Position numbers and translations under genes: made by a program. From positions 62,001-126,000 of the forward strand of contig CM028335.1 of the NCBI GenBank assembly GCA_016647705.1: a DNA stretch of 64,000 bases, read 5' to 3'. The notes beneath the pieces were generated by a model. It was not told the origin of the DNA, searched no databases, and saw nothing but the letters and a program-made list of their open reading frames with translations. Origin of the DNA: Eucommia ulmoides (lineage: Eukaryota > Streptophyta > Magnoliopsida > Garryales > Eucommiaceae). Positions 25,701 through 34,219 of the stretch are shown here, one piece after another (position 1 is the stretch's first letter; every line of letters starts with the position of its first letter).

Positions 25701-28020
25701 CTGAATAGGAGCTTATCACCTATACTGAGGCCACTCAACTCAGTTGCAAAATGTTCTGATTAGCGAATATGATGCCCTCACCAAACAAGGCACATGGTCA
25801 TTAGTGCCACCTCCTCATAACAGGAAACCTATTGGGTACAAATCAGTTTACAAATTGAAGAAAAATCTAGATGACGCTATAGCAAGGTACAAAGTTAGAT
25901 TAGTAGCCAAGGAATTTCTACAACAAGAAGTAATTTACTACAATGAGACATTTAGTCCAGTGGCTAAGCATCCTACCATTAAGGTACTTCTCTCTGTAGC
26001 ACTTCACAAGCACTGGGAAATTGAGCAATTAGATGTTTCAAATGCTTTCCTACATGGGGCTCTAGAAGAAGAAGTTTACACGACACAACCACAAGGCTTT
26101 GGGGATCCTAAACATCTAACCTAAGTTTACAAATTGCAAAAGTCTCTCTATGGACTTAACAAGTTCCCAGAACCTGGTTTGCTAATTTGACTAGTGTCCT
26201 TCACAATTATGGATTTGTTACTAGCAGTGCAGACTCATCCCTACTTGTGAAGAAAACTGAGAAGGAAACCATAATTATTCTTGTTTATGTTAATGATATC
26301 CTAGTTACTGGGAATGATAATCAAGCTATCGTTTCAACTCGTTAAGGTGATGAATAATGCATTTGCAATGAAAGACTTGGGAAAATTATCCTACTTCGTA
26401 GGGTTGGAAGTTCAGCACAAAAACACAAGGGTTATGTTGCGTCAAGCAAAGCAATGCATTGATTTGCTGACAAAATATGGAATGCCATTGCAAACACGCT
26501 CCTAGTCCAACTCTAAGCAAGTGCGTTACACCCTCGGTGTATGATAAAGTACCTTATAAGGATCCGACAAAGTTTAGAAGCATATTTGGGGCTTTACAAT
26601 ACCTAACTACCACAAGACCAGACATCTCATTTGCAGTTAACTCAGTATGCCAGTACATGCACTCTTCAATCTATGAATACTTTTAAGTTGTAAGAGGATC
26701 CTAAGGTACCTAAAGGGGACAAACTCCTACGGCCTCCAGTTCAAGCAAAGCTCTCTAGAGATTCAATCCTTTCCAGACTCAAATTGGGCTAGTGATTAAA
26801 CATATGAAAGGAGCATTGGGGCCTATTGTGTGATGTTAGGTGATAGTTTGGTACCTTGGTCATCCAAAAAGCAACCTTTTGTGTCTAGCTCCTCAATTGA
26901 AGCCGAGTATAGGCAATGGCACAAGCTACATCTGAAGCTACATGGTTAACACACCTCCTGAAGGATTTACAAATGATAAGTGTTTCTACTCCTATCCTAT
27001 GATGTGACAACCAGTCTCCTTTAGCTTTGGTTACCAACCATGTTTTTCATGCAAGAGCAAAGCACACTGAGGTCTACGCATGTAAGCCATCAAACCAAGA
27101 TACATCAGGGCTCAGATGTTAGCGAGAAAGGTCAGATATCGCTCTAACTGACACAATAACAATCTTAAATCCAAAAAATAAAGGAAAAACCCCAAAATTA
27201 TATTAAGGTTGAATCAAGATTTTAAATCACGGTATCAGCTTACATAATGGTAATGGATGCGGTGTAAGTGTAATAGTGTCAGGAGTATCAGCCTGTCTGG
27301 GAATCGGCCGTAACCACCGTGAATTTTTTGAAATCACCAGAAAATCCTCAAAAACTCAATAATTTTAATTATTCTACTCATTTAACCTTTAATAAGCACA
27401 TTCTAATAGATATTATACATTTAACTATATATACATCTAAGCAACGATTGCCGCCTCGCATTCTGACCTAACAAGGATAGTATCATATGAGCTCCTCATC
27501 CAGAGTTCCAATTGGGATGCATCTTGGTTCGGTGATAATAATGGCAATAAAACGTGTATGTTTTCGTTACTAAGATCAGAGATGGAGAGGTACAGGGCGA
27601 TGAACTAGGGCATGAATCAATATATATCAATATATGAATTAAAGCGATTTCCAAGAACCAAGGTAAAATAAATGTTCCAAGGAGACGCAACCTCTCGTTG
27701 AGAGGAGTGACGGGAGGGCCTTTGTTGGCGGTGATTTCGGCATCGCTGACAACTCCCACAACCAATTGATCGCCAAGGGCTCGAGCCTGACGGAGGGCGT
27801 TACAATGCCCGTAGTGCATCATGTCGAAGCAGCCGTCCATGTAGACCCTTATTGGCTTCTTCTTCCGCTTCCTACCCCATGATATTCCCAGCCGACGCTG
27901 CGGCAACGCAAGGCACAAGCCCAGAACGGATACCCCCAGAACAGCTCCTCCGATCAGCAATGTTGCCAGAAACCTCGAACTCTGTTGAATGCTTTCCGAA
28001 TGACCTGCATCGGCAACCAT
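411..28020 (-). CDS. PECT1: Ethanolamine-phosphate cytidylyltransferase (PECT1), 9 exons, 422 aa
   Basis: Makes CDP-ethanolamine from CTP and phosphoethanolamine, the rate-limiting step of the CDP-ethanolamine route to phosphatidylethanolamine; the Arabidopsis enzyme sits at the mitochondrial outer membrane. Exons, in transcript order: 28020-27692, 20089-19854, 19499-19318, 13557-13486, 13144-13077, 9042-8922, 7666-7601, 7498-7376, 482-411. All introns are GT-AG, every phase matches, and the total is 1,269 nt, close to the Arabidopsis protein (about 421 aa). An N-terminal hydrophobic segment (about residues 17-39) precedes two nucleotidyltransferase domains, with HYGH at 69-72 and HAGH at 268-271. 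The [12 protein letters not shown] signature lies at the exon 2-3 junction and [16 protein letters not shown] near the end. The protein ends YVSGD. The ATG at 28020 is chosen; the in-frame GTG just before it is not a plausible start. Introns 1 (7.6 kb), 3 (5.8 kb), 5 (4.0 kb) and 8 (6.9 kb) are packed with transposon remains, but the coding sequence is intact. Confidence 0.96.
1024..1310 (+). mobile_element. 3' end of a LINE (non-LTR retrotransposon), intron 8 of PECT1
   Basis: This stretch matches 43,030-43,465 base for base over long runs (GATGGTTGCTGGGAG, then CACCCCCCTCTGAATTTTGT and AAGGTTCCTCAAAAAG). There it follows a recognisable RNase H coding region, so this is the 3' coding end plus 3' UTR of the same LINE subfamily. 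It is 5'-truncated, as usual for LINE copies, and lies antisense to PECT1. Confidence 0.7.
1311..2315. other. Intron sequence with no recognised feature
   Basis: AT-rich intron 8 sequence of PECT1. Several short frames are open on both strands but none resembles a known domain. A 20-base stretch containing CAACCGGTCGATCATAATT occurs twice in tandem near 2013-2056. Confidence 0.5.
2320..2925 (-). mobile_element. Ty3/gypsy chromovirus remnant: integrase C-terminus, chromodomain, LTR start
   Basis: Read on the minus strand, 2924-2736 encodes [13 protein letters not shown] and [16 protein letters not shown], the tail that precedes the chromodomain in plant chromovirus integrases. It runs into YLVKWKG, the chromodomain core, then (after a frame break) [20 protein letters not shown]. 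Downstream is a purine-rich tract (GAGAATTGGTGGGGA near 2600), after which a stretch of about 270 bases matches two more copies at 3.7-4.0 and 4.3-4.6 kb, as expected of an LTR. The polyprotein is broken and incomplete. Confidence 0.75.
3333..3390 (+). repeat. Short GC-rich dispersed repeat fragment (GGACAGCCCGGTGC type)
   Basis: A poly(A) run at about 3315-3332 is followed by GGACAGCCCGGTGC and TGCGCGGGGTCCGGGG, which stand out from the AT-rich surroundings. I recall similar strings as a widely dispersed plant repeat, but the family is not certain and no target duplication was found. Confidence 0.4.
3570..3600 (+). mobile_element. Helitron-like 3' terminus (hairpin plus CTAG|T)
   Basis: CCCGTGCC at 3570-3577 and GGCACAGGG at 3582-3590 form a hairpin with a TTTA loop and one mismatch. 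About five bases later comes CTAG (3596-3599) followed by T. A GC-rich hairpin shortly before CTRR and a host T is the diagnostic 3' end of Helitrons. No 5' TC end or Rep/helicase coding sequence was identified, so the element's extent is unknown. Confidence 0.55.
3700..4060 (+). mobile_element. Chromovirus LTR fragment, plus-strand copy
   Basis: Begins with a purine tract (GAGAATTGATGAGGA) and ATCAATTAAGGCCATTG, then runs through TATAATGAGATTTTATTGTAATAG to TTGATTGATTATTGAATTA. It is the reverse complement of 4311-4625 and of 2320-2590 with moderate divergence. The presumed LTR start is just after the purine tract. It forms an inverted pair with the next copy. Confidence 0.6.
4311..4625 (-). 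mobile_element. Chromovirus LTR fragment, minus-strand copy
   Basis: Shares GGAGGCCAAT, AAACCTCATTATATAGG, GATGATTTTTCCACCC and GGCCTTAGTC with 2320-2590, in the same orientation, and is inverted relative to 3700-4060. Small internal duplications of GGCTACTTAACAAAATA-like units are present. No coding region is attached. Confidence 0.6.
4675..4989 (+). pseudogene. LINE ORF2 fragment (region between reverse transcriptase and RNase H)
   Basis: An open stretch reads [24 protein letters not shown], with [19 protein letters not shown] upstream. The pattern Gly-x-Gly-x-Ser-Ile-x-x-Trp followed by W(C) is the conserved block of plant LINE ORF2 just upstream of the zf-RVT domain. It is isolated and truncated on both sides. 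Confidence 0.55.
5400..6480 (-). pseudogene. LINE ORF2 fragment (post-RT and zf-RVT region), minus strand
   Basis: On the minus strand, 6161-5970 reads [20 protein letters not shown], which matches the plant LINE motif GxRxLxDxxxAFxxKLWWRF after the reverse transcriptase. Further blocks follow with interruptions ([17 protein letters not shown]; the frame at 5652-5431). Many stops and frameshifts make it a decayed copy. It abuts a plus-strand LINE piece at 6.49 kb, so two insertions in opposite orientation meet here. Confidence 0.6.
6490..7320 (+). pseudogene. LINE ORF2 C-terminus (RNase H) with duplicated 3' end
   Basis: The frame at 6492-6806 contains FNINVDG followed by [16 protein letters not shown], the RNase H start of plant LINEs (xxNVDGSxxGN...GxxRDxxGxW). 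The 6888-7100 frame contains [17 protein letters not shown], matching the closing HxxREGNxxAD block. After the stop, a segment of about 137 bases (7042-7178) ending in AAAAAAA is repeated at 7182-7318. The coding part has stops and a small internal duplication of GGAGAGG units. Confidence 0.7.
7705..7761. repeat. Dinucleotide microsatellite (TC)n followed by poly(T)
   Basis: About 45 bases of uninterrupted TC followed by about a dozen T, in intron 7-side sequence just upstream (on the transcript) of PECT1 exon 7. Likely polymorphic in length. Confidence 0.95.
8031..8232. repeat. Imperfect tandem duplication, about 115-base period
   Basis: CTTCAGTAATATCCTTTTATGCAAATC...GAGGCATATCTGGAATTCAAAAGCC occurs at 8031-8112 and again at 8147-8225 with a few substitutions. 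It is inside PECT1 intron 6. The duplicated sequence has no recognised function. Confidence 0.85.
9043..11260. other. PECT1 intron 5, no recognised feature
   Basis: AT-rich intron sequence with scattered poly(A)/poly(T) runs. Short open frames (such as 10515-10700) show no domain and no splice context that would make them exons. Confidence 0.5.
11270..11730 (+). mobile_element. Possible LTR remnant (promoter-like, GC-richer block)
   Basis: A GC-richer segment leads to GGGCTATAAATACACCC at about 11,530, then TTCAAATTTAATACAATTTGAG and a pyrimidine-rich tail ending near TGTCACGGGTTTAATAACATT. A TATA box followed by a short transcript-like region resembles plant LTRs. No paired LTR, primer-binding site or coding region was found, so this is tentative. 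Confidence 0.3.
12079..12640. repeat. Tandem duplication with about 280-base period
   Basis: CAGCCATTATGTTATTCAGTG at 12,079 recurs at 12,359 (one base changed). The following 250 bases repeat with scattered substitutions, including TGTTTTAAAATGCAACACC, GTACATTCAA and CATCTACTTTTGAAGTAA. Part of the unit (AAAATGC...AACACCGACA) also recurs inverted near 12,970-12,990, so the unit may be a decayed inverted-repeat element. Confidence 0.9.
13880..16480 (-). pseudogene. LINE ORF2 remnant (reverse transcriptase to RNase H), minus strand
   Basis: In minus-strand order: 16,479-16,153 reads [17 protein letters not shown] and [18 protein letters not shown], the catalytic YADD region of plant LINE RT with YADD altered to LADV. 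15,734-15,363 reads [27 protein letters not shown] and ADFFWD, the thumb region. 15,227-14,949 reads [12 protein letters not shown]. About 14,370-14,170 reads [12 protein letters not shown] and [10 protein letters not shown] (RNase H), and about 13,990 reads a decayed HIxxExNxxxD block. Stops and frameshifts are frequent and the catalytic change would inactivate it. An insertion splits it at about 15,770-16,140. It lies in intron 3, same strand as PECT1. Confidence 0.8.
15770..16140. repeat. Insert in the LINE, with an internal direct repeat
   Basis: This block breaks the LINE reading between its thumb and catalytic regions. It contains GATTTTAGTTACAGTTAAC at about 15,920 and GACTTTAGTTACAGTCAAC at about 16,021, each after an ATGTCA(A/C)TAAAAAG motif, so two roughly 100-base units in tandem. 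Type of insert not recognised. Confidence 0.5.
16830..17680. mobile_element. Possible TIR element of about 850 bases (A/T-rich interior)
   Basis: The left edge TTCATTTGATTGGATGAAAT and the inverted right edge GTGTTTGGTTGAATAGAAT are alike, and both ends carry GGAATGGAATA-type sequence. The interior has a (TTA)n run at 17,403-17,436 and no coding region. Boundaries and target duplication are not clear. Confidence 0.3.
17800..18840 (+). pseudogene. RTE-type LINE reverse transcriptase 3' fragments
   Basis: Conceptual reading gives [37 protein letters not shown] and EIKMLWWMS. These match the RPxLKxKFYxTAxRPxxLYG...KMRMLRWM block typical of plant RTE-type reverse transcriptases. A second piece at 18,590-18,840 carries KIKRMLMW and [13 protein letters not shown], the following block; the two are divergent partial copies or a broken single copy. 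Frameshifts and stops occur throughout. Located in PECT1 intron 3. Confidence 0.7.
20925..21190. repeat. Dispersed repeat with two ATGGCGGATGCAGGAATCC units
   Basis: AAATGGCGGATGCAGGAATCC at about 20,920 recurs at about 21,020. Each is followed by a G-rich stretch, GGGAAATRTATATYTTTT and a TAAACA motif. The block ends in GTGGCTGCCACCACTAGACC...GTGTCTGCCACTGC. It looks like two partial copies of one dispersed element in PECT1 intron 1; the family is not identified. Confidence 0.55.
21235..21640. repeat. Tandem duplication with about 237-base period
   Basis: AGGTAATTCTAAAAGCTTTT and the following 130 bases (AGCTCTGAGTA, AAAAACACAAAAGT, GGGGATCCAAAATACAGATC) occur twice, starting near 21,275 and 21,512. 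The first copy ends in a C-rich run, CCCCCCCCCC. Confidence 0.85.
22316..22475. repeat. Tandem duplication, about 80-base unit
   Basis: GCGTGACAGTTTAAGGTCCT...CAACTACATGGTACAAYTGATAATGAAGAGATTG occurs twice in a row; the second copy lacks a 12-base piece. Near-identity suggests a recent event. Confidence 0.9.
23480..27120 (+). pseudogene. Decayed Ty1/copia retrotransposon in PECT1 intron 1
   Basis: Domains appear in Ty1/copia order across several frames. They are gag ([20 protein letters not shown], 23,550-23,880), a zinc knuckle with lost cysteines ([11 protein letters not shown], about 23,945), and a protease region with [14 protein letters not shown] where an active site DSGA is expected. 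Next come the GAG-pre-integrase block (about 24,230-24,480), integrase ([13 protein letters not shown], 24,690), reverse transcriptase ([16 protein letters not shown]...[17 protein letters not shown], 25,744-26,124; [13 protein letters not shown] where YVDD is usual) and RNase H ([17 protein letters not shown]). Stops, frameshifts and lost catalytic residues show it is dead. LTRs were not identified. It is antisense to PECT1. Confidence 0.9.
27121..27690. other. 5' part of PECT1 intron 1, no recognised feature
   Basis: AT-rich intron sequence between the copia remnant and exon 1. The exon 1 donor is AACGAGAG|GTTGCG at 27,692/27,691. No domain is visible. Confidence 0.5.
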
Positions 28021-28029
28021 CACTCTAGC

Positions 28030-29130
28030 CCTCTCCGATGTTTGTATGAACTCCTAAACTATTATGATTCCAACCGCGTTTTCAAAATGAACATGATTTG
28101 ATCTCCACGTATACGTAATAGGAGCAACTCCAACGAAAAAGAGCCATCTAAAATTCACTCTAACCTAAACTAGTTTTAGACACACATATTAAAAAAAAAT
28201 TATATCAATATATATTTTTTATTTAAATATTATACATACAATAATTAATTATTTAATTTTATATTTAATTATCCTATGAAAATATAGAAAAAAAATTAAT
28301 GCTAAAAAATAAAATTAAAATTATAAACTAAAAAACAAATAATGTCAATCTCTGAAATAGTTATTGTTCATAACTCACATTTATTTTTAGAAAATAATAT
28401 ATAATATGTAAATAATCTCCTACAGGATTTTTAAAAATTTTTATTTTCTTTAAATAATAGTTTTAAAATAAGTTAATAAGTCTTTTTTTATATTATTTAA
28501 AAGTTATATGTAACTAATTGATGGAAATAAATAATTTTATTAAATAGTTGGAAAAGGAGAGAGAGATGAATTTATGTATAATTAGTTATAATGAAAATAA
28601 TCTTCAGTTAAAATATAGATAAATTTTAGTGAAGGTCCGTGTTATTGTCATTAGGAAAGCTTGCAATGATATCCGCTATCATTTAGAAAATATCTCTGAC
28701 CCTCATTTCCTTTGATATTTAATATAAAATTACATATTTATTTTTGATGTTATATTATTAAAAAAATTAATTAAAACTATCTAATAAAAAATTATTTTTA
28801 TAATCCTCTTAAAAGAATTACAATTTTGGTTTTTAAATTTTGTTTATGTAAATATATTTATAAATTTTTTTGAATACTTTTGGAATGAAATGATGGTTGC
28901 TACATTTTTTCAGTATTTAAAAAGTATTTCATACTGATTTTTTTAAATTTAAAATTATTATGAGAATTAAAAAGAGTTTTTTATTATTTAGTTATGATTT
29001 AAGAGATTATGTAGTAAAAAAACTCTTTTGGAACATTCAATTAAATTTTTAGCCTTTTAAATAGACAAAATAAGAAGTAAAAAGACATATATAACCCTGA
29101 ACAAAAATTATACGTTAACATCCTATGTAA
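28030..29130. other. AT-rich spacer upstream of PECT1
   Basis: Strongly AT-rich and without coding potential. The PECT1 promoter and 5' UTR must begin here; no clear TATA box can be singled out in such a composition. Confidence 0.5.
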
Positions 29131-29159
29131 ATTAGTTGGACCTCATTCACACTTCTATC

Positions 29160-29470
29160 GTCTCTCTCTCTAAACGATAACCTCTCTCTCACTCATCTAT
29201 TCGCCGTCCAAACCCACCCAGGCCACCACCGCTATACCATTCGCCGTCCAAACTCACTCAAGCCCACCACCACCGTGCATCGCTGTGCCGTCCTAATCGC
29301 CACGACGTTGGACGGTAGCTGGAGGACGACGATCGATCTCACCACCGAAGCCACCGCCACCAGATCCGACGGCTTGTGGTCTGAGAAACGGCGATATCAC
29401 ACTACATACTCTCTCTCTCTAAGCTCTTTCTTCCTCACGGCAATCTCCCTCACTTAAAACCCTAACTCCA
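29160..29470 (+). repeat. GC-rich CTCTCTC/CGCCGTC block next to a repeat array
   Basis: An abrupt GC-rich island in AT-rich DNA, with CTCTCTC runs, two ATTCGCCGTCCAAAC copies (about 29,200 and 29,240) and CACCACCG-type triplets. It resembles the blocks at 46.48, 47.82, 54.54 and (inverted) 57.45 kb in composition and motif content. The 60-aa open frame inside is not supported as a gene. Confidence 0.55.
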
Positions 29471-29654
29471 TTGTCGTTCGCAAATTTGATTGGGGCATTC
29501 TTTATCGTCTGTTCAATCACGATGGTAGTGGTCGGATTTCATGATTTTCTTCACAAAATTAAGAATCGTCCGTTTCTGATTTTGATTTTTTGTAGACCCG
29601 ATTCAGCCGTCAGACCGCTCGTCTTTGGGTGTATTCGAGCTCAGAGAGGCTGAA

Positions 29655-29900
29655 GATTGAATGTTGTATGCTTCAGTTTGAACGTGAAGCATTTTTTTGA
29701 TGATTTGGAGGTATTGATGTTGGGTTTGTGTGCTGATTCTTGCTTCATTTGACTTTTTTTTTTTTTTCCTATCGATTTTTTTTTTTTGTGGACTTTATGC
29801 TTCAACTTGAACATGAAGCATTTTTTTGATGATTTGGAGGTCTTGTTGTTGGGTTTATGTGCTGATTCTTGTTTCATCTGACGGTTTTTTTTTTTTTTTT
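29655..29900. repeat. Tandem repeat, about 130-base unit, two copies
   Basis: ATGCTTCARYTTGAACRTGAAGCATTTTTTTGATGATTTGGAGGT and the following GTTGGGTTTRTGTGCTGATTC occur at about 29,667 and 29,797, separated by poly(T). The start of each unit is itself a small hairpin (ATGCTTC...GAAGCAT). Confidence 0.85.
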
Positions 29901-30119
29901 TTTTTTCCAGTGGATTTTATCCGTTTCATGTTAGATTTTAAGAGAGGTTGAAGATAACTCACACTCAAATTTAAAAAAATTCGATTTGAATTTTTTAGAC
30001 CTTTGAAACTCAGATCTAGGATTTTCACATTTGATTTGATTTTTACAGAGATTTTAGTAAATGTTTATAGATTTTTTTTCTAAATTTTTCATATTGAATA
30101 GTGGTGATGATGGAGGGTA

Positions 30120-31150
30120 TGTTGGTGTTACGTTAACGTTAATATTTTTTGAGTGATTTTTTTCTCATATGTTTGTCTGAACAACATTAAATGCGTTAAC
30201 GTTAACGCAGATAAAGACAAAAAAATGTGCATTAACGTTAACGCAGAAAGTTACTCAAAAAAAAATGTGCATTAATGTTAATATAGAAAGTTACTCAAAA
30301 AAATGTGCATTAATATTATCGTCAGTGTTTGCTTTAGATTTTCTCACATATAGGTTTTCAGACAACATGAATGCGTTAACGTTAAAACAGGAAACCCACA
30401 AAAAATATGTATTTAACGTTAACGCAAACTAATAAAATGTGTATTTACGTTAATATTAATGTTTTGTGTGTTTTTTTACACGTGTTTTTTTTAGACAAAA
30501 TGAATGTGTTAACGTTAAAACAGAAAGTGACTTTAAAAAATGTGCATTAACGTTACCGTCAGTGTTTTGCTTTTGATTTTCTTACATATGAATTTTCAGA
30601 CAATGTCAATGTGTTAACGTTAACAGAAGGAGATCCACAAAAAAAAATGTGTATTAACGATAACATAAATCCAACCCAATTATATATTATGTCCAACATG
30701 ATAAAATATCACGTATAGTAATTAACGTTAACACGCACAAGATAAAAATATGTAATAGAACGTTAACGTAAATATTCAAATAAAATACGTTAACACAGAA
30801 CCTCTAAAAAAAAAACTTTAACGTTAATGTTAAAATAAAATACTTTAACGTTAACGCAAACCAATAAAATATTAACGCACACAAAAATGAGTAAATGTTA
30901 ACGCGCACAAGACAAAAATATGTGATAGAAAGTTAACGTAAATATTCAAATAAAATACGTTAACACAGAATCTCTAAAAAATAAAATACATTAACGTTAA
31001 TGTTAAAATAAAATACTTTAATGTTAACGCAAATCAATAAAAATATTAACGCACTAAAAAATGAGTTAACACACAAAAAAAAATAAAAACACAAGAAAAT
31101 GTGTATTGCTGAAAATAAGAAGTGAGTTAACGTTAACATTAAGTGTATAT
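30120..31150. repeat. Cluster of the palindrome TTAACGTTAA
   Basis: At least ten exact copies of the 10-base palindrome TTAACGTTAA, and many one-mismatch copies, lie between 30,133 and 31,136. They are often extended to GCGTTAACGTTAACGC and followed by AGAAAGT or AAAATGTGYATTAACG-type linkers of 35-60 bases. A longer unit beginning ACGTTAAC...TGTRATAGAAMGTTAACG is repeated near 30,720 and 30,895. No coding sequence. Confidence 0.9.
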
Positions 31151-31259
31151 ATTTTTGTCTTTTTGCATAAGACAAAATGACAGAATCGTAAATAAATGTT
31201 ATCAGGGAGGTCAAAATGAAGTACTTTTTTCTAAAGAATTAGTGGGGTCTGAATCATCA

Positions 31260-33870
31260 ATAGGCTCTCAATAGAGAACTAAATAATAAAATCCCCAATT
31301 AAAAATTGTTGATTTATATAATACATTTTTTATTCAAACTTTTTTTTTTTTACTTTACTTTTGGGATTAAATGGTAGTTTTTTGTGTTTTTTGAGTACTT
31401 GAAAGTACTTGGTACAGAAATTTTTAAATTTAAAATTACTCTAAAAATTAAATATTTTTTTATCTATAAAATTTAATTACACTTCATATATAAATTGTTT
31501 AATTTAGTTTTTTTTTTTAATTATTTGATGAAGTTTTCATATGAGATTTTATTTACTAATACTTTCACTCAGTTAAAAAATATCAGGCTTGTGAATTTTC
31601 TATTTGTAATTATAATTATTTTTTGAAATTAAAATAATTATATATTTTGATATTGTTATTATTATTTATTTATTTGTGAAGTTTCCAAAAAACTTGAAAG
31701 AGGCTTATTGATGAAAAAAGAAAAAGGAAAGAAAAAAAAAATGTATATGAACTTAGGAAGAGATGGTAATAATTAATAGAAAGAAAAAAAAAAAGGCATG
31801 AAAATTCACCAAAAAGTTTGAAGGAATCATTCTCAAAACTCATTGAAATCTTCTATCTCCTTCCACTTTTATATATTAGTATTAGATATTAGATAGATAA
31901 ACATTTATGTTAATTATGTTTTTATTTATTAATTTTTATTTAAATTTTTCAACCAAATACCCACTTAATTAAATGACTCAATACACTTAAAGCCACTTAA
32001 ACACTTGTCCAAACCAAATAACCCAATACATAAATTGATATATAAAAAAAAAATAACATTAACTAACTTTCAAGTTATTAAAATTTGAACAATAAAAACA
32101 CATTGAGATATAATTAAATAGAATAATAGTAAAAAAAAATTGAGTAATAAATAATTAAACTAACTTTTTTGGAGCCAAATAATTAAACTCCAACCCAATA
32201 CCCAAAATAACTAACTTTTTTTTAGCCAAATTTTTTTACCTAGATGGATGAAACTCTCCAAATATAACACATGTATAACGGAAGAGGCATTTTGGCTACT
32301 ATGATGGCTAATAGGTCGGAGTTGTTATTTTCATTATTCATTTGCCTAGCCTTTTATGAGCATCTCCATCGGAACTCCTAGTAAAAATGATGTTTAAATC
32401 TATTTATTTAATTATTTTAATATATTAAATTTATTTTTTTCAAATTGAATTTGAATTGGTTACCCGTATGATTAGATTCTGAATCTACATGTATCAAATT
32501 AAACTAAATAAATTATATTAACTTGAATTTAAATAATTCAATTTGGTTCATAAATTAAAATTAACACAAACAAAGTAAACTTAACAAACTAATTCATTTC
32601 AAACAAAATAAATTAACAAACTAATGGTATACTTTCAATTCAAAGAAAGTATCCCATTAGGTTTGCATTTCTGACAAATATGGTTTAGGCAAAGATAATG
32701 TTTCATTTTGGAACAACAAATGGTAAAACTACTTATATAAAGACGTTGATCATTTATTTGTTTTTAACCTTCATACCTACTTGGAACAACTAATTTAGAT
32801 TTATGGAATTTTTTTTTTTCATTCTTTTAATTTTTGTTTTTGTGTTTGTTATGAATGGAATGTTTTAGAATCGACTTGAATTTGATTTTTTTACTAATCA
32901 TTTTTCTATTCGTGTATTTGATTTGTTGTTGATTTAGTTTAAACTAATTTCTATTTCTGAATTGTTTGTTTTTTATGTTTCTAAATTTTGTTTTTATCTT
33001 TAATTTTTTCTATTGTTTTTTTAAATTTTGTTTCTAATTTATGTTTCCATGCCCAGTTGATAACTTCCGAATTTTTATTTTTTATAATTTTTTTGTATTT
33101 CTAATTTTAATTAGAGATTCTTTAAATAATTTCTCAAGGCAAAATATGTAGAAAAATATTGTTTACATATTTACCTATGATTAATTTTAATTAATTATTA
33201 AATAATGAGAATTATTTCTATTATTATTAATTTAATTAAAATTTCTTTAAATAGTTTATCAAAATATAGAGATAAAATATACAAGACCTTCCTCAATTGG
33301 GTATAAAATGTATAAAGTTAACACACATTTTATGTTTATTTTATATTTTTGTTTAATCTGAATTGTTCTTTATCTGCTGAGACATCAGACGATTGAGAAA
33401 TGTCTAATCCTCCTCTGTCCATCATGTTTTTCATAATAGATTAGCACTTACACGTGCCTAAAGACATTGTTTTAATTTAACCATAATCATAAAATGGAAT
33501 CAACAAACCAGTATAGGAAAAATTACTAAGTTAGACTCAAATTAAGCATAATATTACAAATTAATCTCAATTGTTTTACAACGAACCAAATAATCCCGGA
33601 GTACAATTTTTTTGAACTATCTAGTCCCAAATTTAAAAATGCTAGATTTTCCATGATAGATTTGTCCTTCAAATATATGCGAGATTGAAACTTTCTACAT
33701 TTAATCATTGTTCCCATATATAACAACTTTTCCAGCAAAATCATTTCATGATAAAATCAAAATAACTTTTGTTTTATATATTTTTGTTACGATCTAATTA
33801 TATATTCAGATTCATCTGAATAAAATCTTCAAAATGATTTTACATTCATTATTTTTTCATTAATTTTTAG
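31260..33870. other. AT-rich intergenic DNA
   Basis: Very AT-rich, with poly(A)/poly(T) runs and no supportable frame. A stretch at about 31,780-31,920 (TATATATTAGTATTAGATAT) could be an inverted Helitron-type start but no matching end was found. Confidence 0.45.
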
Positions 33871-33879
33871 AGTCATATA

Positions 33880-34215
33880 ACATACAACATGATTCTTACA
33901 GAAATTTTAGTTTTCACAGTTGTGCTACATGCAACACGGTTTTATACACTACCAAAACAGTGTTATATGCAACATTTAAATTACCTTTATCAATAAATCA
34001 TGTTACATTCAACACGTTTATATAATTTGTGCTATTATCAAAATTAATTGACATTATATTTAAACATAATAAATTGATATGCGTTTATTGTTTGATATAT
34101 ACATTAAGATATCAATTTCCATTGCATTGAATGGTATATTCAACACTTACGGGGCACACAGATTGTAGATGTTATATATAACATTGACATCACAATTAAT
34201 GTTATATATAACAAT
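33880..34215 (-). repeat. GTGTTGAATGTAACA-type repeat cluster
   Basis: Variants of the word, in reverse complement (GTTACATTCAACACG at about 34,003; ATGCAACACG, ATGCAACATT, ATATAACATT), recur every 40-70 bases. The same word, opposite strand, dominates 55.0-56.8 kb. Confidence 0.6.
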
Positions 34216-34219
34216 CATA

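Noticed and set aside
27480..28023. GTG at 28,023 as start of PECT1
   Set aside because: Plant nuclear genes start at ATG; ATG 28,020 gives the expected length and N-terminus.
31780..31920. Possible inverted Helitron 5' end (TATTAGATATTAG region)
   Set aside because: Similarity is only to AT-rich words; no matching 3' hairpin and CTRR end at a sensible distance.
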